Origin: Begonia masoniana
Lineage: Eukaryota; Streptophyta; Magnoliopsida; Cucurbitales; Begoniaceae
Length of the DNA stretch: 64,000 bases
Direction of reading: 5' to 3'
NCBI GenBank assembly: GCA_022432975.1
Contig: CM039502.1
Coordinates: 3,772,375 to 3,836,374, forward strand
Part shown: one piece after another, positions 12,112 through 22,673 of the stretch
Layout: every line of letters starts with the position of its first letter
Numbering within the stretch: the stretch's first letter is position 1
Translations under genes and position numbers: made by a program
Notes under the pieces: model-generated
What the model was told of the DNA's origin: nothing
Databases searched by the model: none
Seen by the model: the letters and a program-made list of their open reading frames with translations, nothing else

Positions 12112-12479
12112 TATAATAAACTACAACTATTTCTTTAATTAGTCTATCGATTCAGTCTCTTTGCAATTTTCTTATTTCTCCAAATATTCCAATTTAATCT
12201 TAGAGTTCTAACAAAACTCACCGTTTCCAAAACGGACTTATTTTGCTATTTTTACAAATTAATATACTAAAAGGCTAAAACGGGAATTCTAACATTTACT
12301 CTTCTCGATTTGGGTTTCTAAAATTTCACTTATTCTTCTACAAATTCCCGTAAATTTCTCGGGTCCTAATAAAACTATCCGCTCGCAAAACGGACCTAAT
12401 TTACTTATTTACCAAAATAGCCTTGGAGCGGAAACCCGAAAACTCGGGTGTTACACAAAGCATTGGTTGGTTGTTTTTA

Positions 12480-13030
12480 ATTCCAAAAAAACCAAAAACA
12501 TTTCCATCTCTTCAAGGAATCTGAACCTTCACCGAGCACAATGCCGACATTCAATTCCTTGACGCTTTCTGATTCCGCAATTTTCTCGGCACCGTCATGG
12601 CTGCCGATCTCCTCGTCAGGGACGAAAGACAAGTAAACAGATCGAGTCGGCTCAAAGCCAGAAGCTTTCAAGCGGTACTGCAACCTAACACATTTCATTT
12701 CCTGGGGGCCTCAGGGGAATATATTCCCTTGCTAGTCGAGGTGGGCATCGAAGGGAGGGGGAACGGGGAACCCACTTGTGGTGCTCGGCTGGAACGACGT
12801 AAGTATGGGAATTGAGGACGATAGATGGGAGGTCAAGATTGGAGCTAGGCCTTTTGATTTTGAGGAGGACGAGGGGCTTTCCATCGACAAATTCGAGAAC
12901 CTGACGATCAGGACTGATAGGTTTCGCCTGAGAGCGGATGAAATCAGCAGCTTTTTCATACATGAAGTTATGATCTACTCGGAGATAGTCTCGAAATCTC
13001 GATAAATCTCGAAATATCCAGCAACTGACC
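12480..13030 (-). pseudogene. Aminoacylase-1 (M20 peptidase family) N-terminal fragment, broken
   Basis: Read on the minus strand in several frames, this resembles the plant aminoacylase-1 N terminus. Recognisable parts are the LEFVDGKPLVLLK segment, the metal-site segment LPSIVLNSHT (YVVP where DVVP is expected), EHHKW, and, after a frame change, RLKASGFEPTRSVYLSFVPDEEIGS and VGIVLGEG. The normal family enzyme cleaves N-acyl amino acids using two zinc ions. Here the first zinc-site Asp is Tyr. The ARGSQDMKCVGMQYLEAIRR-type segment is scrambled, and at least two frameshifts are needed. The rest of the gene is absent: the copy ends about 25 bp from the outer LTR. It is a relic, not a gene. Confidence 0.75.
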
Positions 13031-13369
13031 CAGGTCCACCATTAATGTCGGTAAACGAGAGTGATTTGGTCTCTGATAAGCCATTGCTGGAAAAGAGGAT
13101 AAAATAGAGTTGTAGTTTGACTCTGGAGGAAGCAAAATGGGCAATGTAATTGCAAAAACTTATCTCAGTCAAACATAAACAGGAATGGGAAGATAAATCA
13201 TCTAATTACTTTCAAAATACAAACTAAATAGTACCTAAAATTAACTAAATAATCAATTTCATCTCAAGTAATCAATTCTTAACTGTAATTGCAGAAATTA
13301 CACACTGTAAGTCAATAATTGTAACCATATCAAGTTATCGATGCGTCATTTTTTACAAAATTTTCAACA

Positions 13370-13608
13370 TTAGCGAAATCTGAAAAATAAAAATATTGAA
13401 GACATTAATTAATCATGGGGATAAACATGTAAAACAAATAAATATTGAAATTTTTTTTTGTTATGTTTTTCATTTAGAAACTGCTACATTAGCGAAATTT
13501 GAAAAATAAAAATATTAAAGACATTAATTAATCATTACAGATAAACATGTAAAACAAATAAATATTGAAATTTTTTTTGTTATGCTTTTCATTTAGAAAT
13601 TGCTTACA
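13370..13608. repeat. Tandem duplication of about 118 bp
   Basis: Two adjacent copies starting TTAGCGAAATCTGAAAAATA (about 13370) and TTAGCGAAATTTGAAAAATA (about 13488), with over 90 percent identity by eye. Confidence 0.8.
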
Positions 13609-15354
13609 TAAATGTAAATTATAAGGTGATAAGATATTTGAAGCTAACTGTTAAAATCTCCTACACTTACGCAGGAGAGTAGCAAATCGAGAAATTGAAG
13701 AAATTCGTTAAAAATAGAAACTCAGGTCAGTCGACATAATCTAACAAAAAATGTCAATTTGATTATCCATATGAGGAAAAATGTAGGAACTAGAGTACCT
13801 TGTAAAGTTGCTCGTTAATGGTAGCAGCAACGACTCCAAAAAATCTGACCGTCGCGTGAAACTGCGCAGTGCGAAGGTGGAGCACCGACGAGTGAAGCCA
13901 AACAACAGTGGCAAAGTCTCTGTGTCACTATCTGTGCATCGTGCGAAGGGCAGAGACAGTCTCTGTCTAGCAAAATCCGAAATGCGAACTACGTAGTGCA
14001 AATTGTTTAATGTTAAATGCCAAGGGGGTGAGTCAAACTTCAAGTCGGTTTTCTACAGTTTTTCGGTCTTTTGGTAACAAGACCGTGGACCAGACCGTAG
14101 CCACCGAGATTTTTGAATCAGAACCGGTCTCAGACCGTGCGATGTGTATAACCGTCCCAAATCGTACTTTATTGTTTGCTTTAGTAGTCCGACCCTGCAG
14201 ACTGCAGTTCTGGATTAGTTCTGTCCACCACTCCCCACCTAAACAACATCGAAAGGCCCATCTGACGTTTAAAAGCCCAGAGCAATGTGAAAGTAGCGTG
14301 TGTAATCAGTATATGAATCATTTTTCTTAAACTTTGAGCTCATTTCGCGTCATATACTTGCATTATTTATAAATTTTAATTCACAGGTTGAAAATAGAGT
14401 CTCGTTGCGTTCAAACCAAACATCATATTGTTAAATAAATAAATAAAAGTGAAACAGAAAATCCCCCAGGAAAAAGGAGCATTAGAGTGGACAAGGACTA
14501 GTTTTCCCTCATTCGCGCCATCAACTTCGCCTGCCTTCCTTTTTTCAGGCATTAATTGCTTTGACTCCGCTTTCTTCTTCTTTTCCTCAACTAATCCAAC
14601 TTTTTTAACACCCTACATTTGAATTTGCATAAAACTAACAAAACCTAACCAACAAAAAAAAGACAAACACTTGTATTGAATTTTTGTTTTTCTACAAGTA
14701 TATATGTATGAAGAGTTTGCATAGTCTTTAGTATACCAAACAAAGAAAAGTTTAAAGCTTTACATTAATCTTCATTAATGGTGAAGATTAATAATTGGTA
14801 GGCAAACATAATATTTTAAGAAAAAGGCTAAGCTTGAAGGCGTATGGAGGGTTCAAGTTCAAGTGGGTCCTCCTCCGACTAAACAAATTAATTTGCCAAC
14901 TTGAGTTCACTTTCTACTTCTCTCTCTCTCTCTCTGAACTCAGTCAATTACGCCGCCACCTCTGATTCTATTGATAATGCATATATATATATATATACAC
15001 TCATACTCACCAAATTTAAGCAATTACATTTCCAATTAATGGTGGAAATCTAGTCAATTGTCGAAAATAAAAGAAAAATACAAAAAAGAAAAAATCCTCA
15101 TAGAAAACTTTTTTTTTTTTTTTTTTTTATAATTTTCTTATTAAATCAATAGTTATTATGTAATAATATTCTCAAGGAATGAATATGGTTTATCTTGATA
15201 CATCCCTAGTCACCTTAAATTTTACTTTGAAAGCCGTCAAAAAATAATAGATAGTCATGTATAAATTTAAATAGTAGTCTTTGGTTTACTTTTTAATTTG
15301 AGTAAGACTATGTTTACTGTTTTATTTTATCTTCTAATTTTTAGCTTATGATAT
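13609..15354. other. Intergenic region without a convincing gene
   Basis: An open minus frame at 13741-14043 has no recognisable domain and no splice partners. Around 14075-14160 lie short GACCGTAG/GACCG motifs of the type found at the ends of dispersed GGACCG-rich elements. Short CT (14918-14934) and AT (14977-14996) microsatellites and a T tract (about 15110-15129) follow. I see no RNA gene. Confidence 0.6.
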
Positions 15355-16064
15355 TAAGGGTGAGCATGGGCGGGTTTGGTCCGGTCCTGAGCTCGGACCG
15401 AAACAAGACCAAGTCTTTGGGACCGAACCGAATATCGATTGGCTGAAGAGACGTTCGTTGAGCAGATAAAGTGTCAATTGATCGACTACTCCAAACGATC
15501 GATCGGCTGCGTGATTACAAGATGAAGATCGAGCAGAAGCATACAGTGAGCTGTGAGGAGTAGGAGTGGAAACTGGACAGACTATAAAGGCAAGCTGAAT
15601 CGGAGCACGGAGCAGGGAGCAAGGAGGTTGGTTGTTCGACTTCAGATGTCAGAGGTCAGGTATTTGGACTTCGGAGGTCGTAACTCACAAGTCGAAGGTC
15701 AGGTGTTTGGGAATTTGAAGCTCAGCAAGTCGAAACTCGGGGGTTGGAGTTCGGAACAGGGGAGACGAAAACCGGGGACTGCAACTCGCAGGTCGGGTGT
15801 TTGGAGGTCGGAACTCGGGTGTTTGCTTGTTTGGGATTTAAGGGCGAGTGAAGCGTTAGTTGAACTAAAAACTCGTTCAGTCGTCGAAGCCGAAGGTCGA
15901 ACGAATTTGGTTTATGTTCAGTCCTTCGATCCGGTCTCGGTTCTTCAGGAATTTGGGCTATGGACTGACTGTCTTTGGTTCCAGGGACCTCAGACCGTAG
16001 TCCATCACCCTGGGACCGAAATCAGACCGAAATTGCCGATCCGGTTCAGTCCTGCCCACCCCTA
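15355..16064. mobile_element. hAT-type non-autonomous transposon (710 bp)
   Basis: Terminal inverted repeats are TAAGGGTGAGCA (left) and TGCCCACCCCTA (right; inverted TAGGGGTGGGCA). The 8-bp flanks are TATGATAT (15347-15354) and CATGATAT (16065-16072), 7/8 matching, as expected for a hAT TSD. Subterminal regions are rich in GGTCCGG/GGACCG and related motifs. An open frame covers 15553 to the end but has no recognisable domain and no transposase. It belongs to the same broad type as the element at 50892. Confidence 0.78.
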
Positions 16065-16273
16065 CATGATATGACAACCATTAGCTGGTACAATTAGTTC
16101 ATAAATAGTTAAAATAAGTCGTTGATTGCATCATTTAGTGATTGACACATTAGAAAGTAAGAACTAAAAAGTAAAAGTACATAATGTTACTCTTTTGATT
16201 TTTTATATCTAATATTATCTCCTCATACTGTAATTAATATTTTATTTTAAACTATTTATAACTTATTTTAGTT

Positions 16274-17108
16274 AGGGTAATTATCGATTTTAACCTTGTA
16301 CTGTGCACTTTATTTCAGTTAGCCCCCAGTATTAAAACAATCGGCAAACTAAACTCTGTACTTTGATTCTGTTATCAGTTTATCAACAATTTCGTTTTCC
16401 ATTTAAAAAATTACCAAATGATATTAGATTCACTTGAAATTTTTACCACATATTAACTAGTTAATGGGAAGATAATCTGAAATTTTTTGTGATTGTTTAA
16501 CATATGTATAATTTATTGTAATTTTATTTTAGTAGTTTATAAAATTATCATAATACATCATACAAGTTTTAGAAAATTACGAAATTATTTTCATTATCTA
16601 CCCATAATTTGGTGAATATGTGAAAATTTTTTCAAATAAATGCAATATCTTTTTGTATTTGTTTAAAATTAATCTCATTTTCTTTTTTACTTTATAAATT
16701 AATTTTTTAAAAAATAACATACGATATTGGATTTATTTGAAAAGTTTTCCACATGTTCATCATATTATAGATGTATAATAGAAAAATGTTCGTGATTATA
16801 TAAACATTGTATGAGTTATTATAATATTTTTATAAATTACTAAAATAAAATTATAATAAATCGTAAATGTGTTAAAAATCTTTAAAAATTTTAAATTATC
16901 TTCTCATTAAGTAGTGAATATGTGGTAAAAATGTCAAGTAAATTCAATATCGTTTAGTAATTTTTTAAATGAGAGTTTAACAAAATTGTTGATGGAATGT
17001 CAAAACTGATAACAGAATCAAAGTACATAGTTTGGTTTGCTGGTTTTTTTAGTACAAAAGCTAATTGAAATAAAATGCATAGTACATAATTAAAATTGAT
17101 AATTACCT
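16274..17108. mobile_element. Long-TIR (foldback-like) element, 835 bp
   Basis: The left arm starts AGGGTAATTATCGATTTTAA and the right arm, inverted, starts AGGTAATTATCAATTTTAAT. The arms stay alignable for over 200 bp, including CTTTGATTCTGTTATCAGTTT in both. The flanks carry the identical 8-bp sequence TTTTAGTT (16266-16273 and 17109-17116). No coding sequence is seen. The superfamily is not certain: Mutator-like or hAT-like MITE are both possible. Confidence 0.72.
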
Positions 17109-17116
17109 TTTTAGTT

Positions 17117-18745
17117 ATTATACTAATTAACGAACGATAAAATTAAAGTGTAAAATTAAAAAACTAAACTTAACATTCTCAAATTCGAAACATTTGGTAG
17201 AAGTACGATTAAGATACACAAAAAAGACGATCATGAATTTAAATAATCTAAGAAAACATGTCATGTAGAACTTGATTTTGAGCAAGAACAAATGCACAAG
17301 TTGGGTGGACCCAAGATGAACACGCTCTACTCTCACATGCATGCGCTTATAGGATAACATTTATTCACTACTCTAAACCCTAAATCATTGCTAAGTGGAG
17401 ATACATATACTATAATATTATAATACATGCTATTAGTTGTATTATGTACATGTGCCTCCCACTTTCTTCTAAACCCTACTCAAAACATATAACATTATAA
17501 TTTACATTTTCACAATCCTTCGTTCTATTCATAGAGACATACACGTTTTGTTAGATTAGTTGGCCTATAATATACTTTTAAACGGTTAGAATTCAGTAAT
17601 TCTAATTCTATTTGGACTAGACTGATAGACGTGTATTTTTTTGAAAAAAGGATTTTCACGTTAAATTTGAATTGTTTAAAATTTTATTTATTTAATTTGG
17701 TATTGAATCTATAAAGAGAAGCCCGTGAGAAAAGAAAATGGGAAGAGTTGACCAACGTTACCAGGTTTAGTTTAGTGGTAGAGTGAGAAGGAAAATAATC
17801 TGATTTTGTTCTTTCAAACTCATGCAATCGCAGCCGTTGATTCAAATCAGCCGACCCACAATGCCTCCGTGGACGCCACCGGCGCATTGAAAAGGAAGAA
17901 AATATGAAATCCGGAGGTCGCCCCACACTCAGTTCCCATTGCACGCGCCACAATATTCAACTAGGACGTGGACCTGGCCACACACTATTCTTATTTTGCC
18001 CCTCGTTTTTTATAAATTTACGAACTTTACTTCCCTTACTATTAGTTTTCTACCGGCCAATAATAACTAGGTTATTATACAATATAAATGTTTTTTTCAT
18101 GTTAATAAAAATTAAATTAATTTTAATTAATATTTTTTTTCTGATATTAAAAATGAATGCATATCCAATGCATTTAACCATGGAATTTAATATAAGTCAA
18201 AGTCATGATTTGGCAAGAACTAATTTAGAAGCTTAGTTTTTAAAGTGTGACATATAGCACATAAATCAAGATATATCGTGTTATAAAGCACGTATTTTAT
18301 GATTATAATTTCTCTCTATATTCTCATATTTATTATTTATGGTTATTTTTATAATCTAGATATTCTATTCCTTCGTATAATAATTCTCTATAGAATGTTT
18401 ATCACTCGTTGTATTTTTAATTACAATGTTACTTTTCATTCTTACGAAATAATACTTGAATGTAGGGACATAAAACAAGGGTATTAATGACATTTTATTA
18501 GAAATTGCGGTAATACTCACGAGTTAAAACGAATAAAATGTATATTACTCCATTATTTGTCACTGAGAATTAAGGCATCACATTTCTTCGTAGAAAAATT
18601 ATTTATCCAATGTTTTCACATGTACAACATAGAAGGGTATTAAAGACATTTCACGAAAGAAATAGTCTACTTAAGCGAATCAGCAGAGAGGGAGGGAGGC
18701 AGGGTCCTCTCGCTGTAAACTTGAAGAGCAGAGGCAAAAATCACC
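17117..18745. other. Intergenic, AT-rich, upstream of the PMEI gene
   Basis: No gene or recognisable element is seen. It contains the likely promoter and leader of the pectin methylesterase inhibitor gene, whose first good ATG context (ATCACCATGA) is at 18746. Confidence 0.6.
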
Positions 18746-19374
18746 ATGAAAGCTCGAGCTCAACGACCTCCAGTCCTCTCCTTCCTCCTCTCACTCTCAC
18801 TCTTCATCTCTTGCCGACTATTTCTGCCATAAATCACTCATACTCCTTCTCTGCCACGGCCAACGATACCGACTTCGTCCGATCGAGTTGTAGTACAACG
18901 CTCTATCCCGACCTCTGCTACAACTCACTCTCTCGCTACGCAAACGCCATCCAGGATGATCCCGCTCAACTCGCACGCGTCGCCATAGGCATTAGCCTTT
19001 CCAAAACTCGGCGCATGGCTCTATTCGTCTCCAACCTCTCCCGCCGCGCCGACTACGGTAGCAATCCTAGAGCCGCCTCCGCGCTACACGACTGCTTCAC
19101 GAACTTCGGCGACGCCATAGACGAGATCCGCGGTTCGTTTCGGCAGATGAACGTCGTCAGCGACGGCGAGTCGTTCAGGTTTCAAATGAGCAACGTGCAG
19201 ACGTGGATGAGCGCCGCGCTCACAGACCAGGAGACGTGTACGGACGGACTGGAGGATGTCTCCGACGGGCCGATGAAGAGGAGCGTTTGCGACCGCGCGG
19301 AGAAGGTGAAGAGGCATACCAGCAATGCGCTCGCGTTAGTTAACAGTTATGCACAGAAAGGAACGCGGCCTTGA
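18746..19374 (+). pseudogene. Pectin methylesterase inhibitor (PMEI) with frameshifted signal peptide
   Basis: PMEIs are secreted four-helix proteins that block pectin methylesterase in the wall. The mature domain is clear from about 18841 to the stop at 19372-19374. FVRSSC...YPDLC is the N-terminal Cys pair; the family's other conserved positions are ALHDCFTNFGDAIDEI and TWMSAALTDQETCTDGLED. The ATG at 18746 has a good context and opens MKARAQRPP, followed by the hydrophobic core VLSFLLSLSLFISC, a classic signal peptide. That frame hits TAA at 18830-18832, while the mature domain is in the next frame (mod 3 differs by one). The domain frame is open further upstream (from 18610), but that extension has no signal sequence. 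So one base appears lost or gained near 18815-18830. This is either a recent null allele or a sequence error. Single exon. Confidence 0.82.
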
Positions 19375-21025
19375 TGAATTGTGGTGGATAATTCCTGACC
19401 GTCTGATTCTGATGATGATCCAGAGCGAGGAAAGTTTTGGTTTGTCTGTTCATAGTGTGGTCTTGATCTTGTCTTTTGTGTTCCTTCCTCGTTACCTTAT
19501 AAGTAAAAAATTGTATTTTTAAGAACCCTAATTAAGATTAAAATGCAAGTTTAAGAGTAAAAAGGTAGAGCATTTATCTCTTAATTATGCATTCCGTGAT
19601 TTGGGTAAAAGTTTTTTCACAATGTTGCTTTTATAAAACGATAATAATAAGCAGCCATATGCTTTAAAAATAGATTGGGACCGGGTAATGATGCATTTAA
19701 CTGCTAATTTAATGCAAACCCATAATTTTGTTTAGATTAAAGCTTGACAAGAACAACAATAATGGCTAAAAGACTAAAGAGAGAATCTTTAGTTTCCAAA
19801 CTCAACAATAATCGCATAAGATTGTAACCAAAAGTGAATATCATGAGAATAAGAGAGAGATGGGTTGATGTGATCAAAACAAGAATGGGAGTGAGAATAA
19901 AACAAACAAAAAAACAAGTGTGGATAAGAGACGACAGCTCAATAGGCTTCACGGGGAGCACTTTCACCTGTTAAGGATGTTCTCTTTCTCTATAACACAA
20001 ATTTGGTCTTTCACGGACACAATTCATCCTTGTGTTTTAAAAAAGATTATTATTATTTTATTCTACTGTCTAAACCAATTTAATTACGTGACAAATAATT
20101 ATTAGTGCAATTACACATCAGTAAATATATTTAGAGAATAAAATAAAAGAATACACGTAGTGTTCTTCTTTTTTTTTTGACAAGTTGCTTCAATTGTCGT
20201 AAGTTGTTAAAGTGCTACTTGATGTTGTCGAGCTAGAGCTTCATACCTCCTTGAGACAAACATGTTTCAATTACATAATGATGAGATTATTCACAAGTAT
20301 TTAATAAATTAAGATTAAAAATTGGATGACTTAGTTGGCATGATTGTTAAGTCCATTAGGGTTGAAGACAACCTGGTGGGTGCAGGCCCAATAGCCCTTG
20401 TAGGGGTAAGTTTGAATTCAATTCTCATTTGAGTCGAAAGAAACTTAATTATTTGGATAGTTTTAAGAGATTACTAAACACAATATCCCCACAAAACAGT
20501 TTGTCAATTCAAATAAAAGTAGTTTTTGAAATGGAAAATACAATATATTTGAACGACATAATCAATAATAAGTTCATAAAAATGAAAAGAGAAAGTAGAA
20601 ATTCTCTCACATTCCCAAAATATTCTCTTAAACTGCAGCTGAAGCCGCAGGCGTTTATTGTACAATCTTAACTGCAAAATTTCTTCTTTTTTAAGAAAAA
20701 AAATGGCAGACCCGTTGCTTATTTTGACAAGAGTTTTGAAGTTTGTGATTTCAGATACCTGTCCTTAAACATCATCTAATTTCAATAGTTAATTAAGTTG
20801 AAGATTAAAAAGCTATAAACAACAATCTACCAAACAAAAACAAATCACTGTTCAATTACAGGATTACAGTCGCATGATCAATGTAATTTCGGAACCTTTA
20901 AAGCCGTACAAGATCGACTAATACACATGATAGCTAACAACAACGATTAACCTGAGAACGTCAATTCGTAGAGGATTAACACCAACCACACCTTAGAAAA
21001 TCCTACAACTGTCATCATACCTGGC
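19375..21025. other. Intergenic region between PMEI and HMGA genes
   Basis: It holds the 3' flanks of two convergent genes (PMEI on plus, HMGA on minus). I see no coding sequence. Confidence 0.6.
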
Positions 21026-21795
21026 TCAGCACCCTACAGCTGCTACCGCCGGCTTTATCTTCGGCGGTCTTCCCCTCCCTCTCGCTCCGGCAGGCGGCGC
21101 CGAAATGCCTTCTGGCTTGTCTTTCGGCGGACGACCGCGTGGTCGGCCGCTTCCGGCGGAGACCTTCTTGGGTTGAGAAACAGGGGCGAAGGGATCTCTT
21201 GCTTTGGGAGGTCGGCCGCGAGGCCGGGGAGATCCGGAGGATACAGCCGTGGCTGAAGAGAGCGGATCTTTGGGTTTGGGCGGGCGGCCGCGGCCTCTCT
21301 TCGGCGGCGCATTAGGGTCAGGTTTCATGTAGTTGTTTTTGATAAAAACAAGCTGGCCGCTGTTTTTGAGCTTAGTTAGGTTGTGGGAAAGAAGTGTGGG
21401 GTGGGCAGCTGGTAGATCGCCGTAAGTCGACTCCATGTGTTTAGAAATGGTGGATTTGTTTGACCCGTTTGGCTCATTAAGGGCTTCGATCGCCGCCATA
21501 ATCATCTGAAAAAAATTGAAAAGCATATGCATGTACAATCACGTTAAATCAGATGTTATCATCCGCCATTTTAGTGTACAATCCAGATTGTTAAAGTGAA
21601 TAACAGTACTAAAAGCTAAATTAACTGAAGCACAAAGTAGAAGAAGTGAAGAAGAACAGCGTGTTTGGAAGCTGAGGTAAAAAAAAAACTAACATAGAAA
21701 AGCAGAAGGGCAAATTGAAGTACCTCTGGGTATTGGTGGATAGAGGGAGCTGGAGGAAGAGTAACATGAGGTTTATGAAACTCGTCGGTAGCCAT
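21026..21795 (-). CDS. HMGA-type protein: linker-histone globular domain plus four AT-hooks
   Basis: Two exons, 21795-21724 (24 codons) and 21505-21026 (159 codons plus TGA), give 183 aa. The proline-rich start MATDEFHKPHVTLPPAPS leads into an H15/winged-helix domain (about residues 20-90: YPEMIMAAIEALNEPNGSNK, then SKHMESTYGDLP, LLSHNLTKLKNSGQLVFIKN). Four AT-hooks follow, each with the GRP core: RGRGRPPK, RPRGRPPK, RPRGRPPK and RGRGRPPK, with proline- and serine-rich linkers. This is the plant HMG-I/Y (HMGA) layout. Such proteins bind AT-rich DNA minor grooves and act as nuclear architectural factors. Length is slightly below Arabidopsis HMGA (about 204 aa). Splice sites are GT-AG and in phase. 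Intact. Confidence 0.95.
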
Positions 21796-22439
21796 GAAAA
21801 TGTTACCTCCGGAGCTGAAACAGAGAGAGACAGAACTGTGAAAGAGAGGGGGAGACAGTGTGAGAATTGAAGGAAGAGTTTAAAAAGGGTCTGGTTTCTT
21901 CAGCGATCGGGATCGTGATCGGGATCTGGCCGAAAGGGAAATGAGGAAGAGACAGCAGAGTTTGATCGGACGGCTGGGGAGATGCAGTTGGAGATTGAAA
22001 TCGTAGGGCCATACATCTTCTAACTAAAACGCAAACGGATAGATGACGTGGGCGGAGACTCATTTTTTTAAAACCCGTAGCTTTTTTTTTTTCTTTTTAA
22101 CGAGCGTTTCGAATCTTTATGGTGGCGATCACGTGGCCTGAGCTTTCATATTTCCACGTGGCAAGACGCTAACTCCGAGCCAATCTTATCTCGACACAGT
22201 TTGAAGCTACGTGGATACGGCCGTAGGTGATCCAAACCTGAGCCTATGATCATGTACATCGCGGGAGTAGGTGTAGCGCAATGGAAGAATGTTCTATTGG
22301 CAGTGACTCTGAAAGTCAGGACGGAAGTAGTTCAATTTCCTCTGACGTTGACTTTAGGAGCACGGCAGTCCTCGAAGTGCCACCTAGCGTGACCACGGTC
22401 CACGTAGGTCCCCCTAGTCAATGGTCTTAGATCCACGTC

Positions 22440-22560
22440 ATCAATGCTTGTTCGTGTAGGGGAGGGGGATGCCTGTAAGGTGTTCGATGAAATGTCCAAG
22501 ACAAATTTTGGCATATCTGAAAGCAATTCTTTTTTGGGTCTTCCTCAAATAAACATGCAG
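22440..22560 (+). pseudogene. Possible PPR-protein fragment
   Basis: A short stretch reads GDACKVFDEMSKTNF, which resembles the end of a pentatricopeptide repeat unit. There are no neighbouring PPR units in frame and the surrounding frames are closed, so at best it is a relic. The region 21796-22673 otherwise shows only the HMGA upstream region and nothing I can identify. Confidence 0.25.
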
Positions 22561-22673
22561 AGGGAGATGCATTATAAATATGGTCAAACTTGAGTTATAA
22601 TATTTAGAGGTTTATAACAGAAGTTCAGACCTTTTGAGAGAAGCCATTTTTGTTTTCTTTTCTACCCATCTTG

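Larger units (their letters stand above)
5115..12455 (-). mobile_element. Outer solo LTR (minus orientation), interrupted by a second LTR
   Basis: Read on the minus strand it starts TGTAACACCCG at 12455 and ends GGGGTCGTCACA at 5115. It is flanked by a perfect 5-bp TSD, CAAAG (5110-5114 and 12456-12460). Removing the inner LTR (6957-11112) and one copy of its TSD leaves about 3.18 kb. No gag, protease, RT or integrase is seen, and there is no primer-binding site or second LTR, so this is a solo LTR. TGTAACACCC and GGGTCGTGACA-like ends are typical of plant Ty3-like LTRs. A GC-rich block (about 11860-12010), an AAT microsatellite (about 12046-12118), a 23-bp repeat and a 7-bp repeat array lie inside. 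Confidence 0.85.

Noticed and set aside
13741..14043. 100-codon minus-strand open frame
   Set aside because: No domain, no homologue recognised, no neighbouring exons. Low-complexity Ser/Leu/Arg composition.
20330..20420. tRNA-derived SINE or tRNA gene
   Set aside because: A weak B-box-like GTTTGAATTC was noticed, but the A box, cloverleaf pairing and a poly-A/T tail are not convincing.
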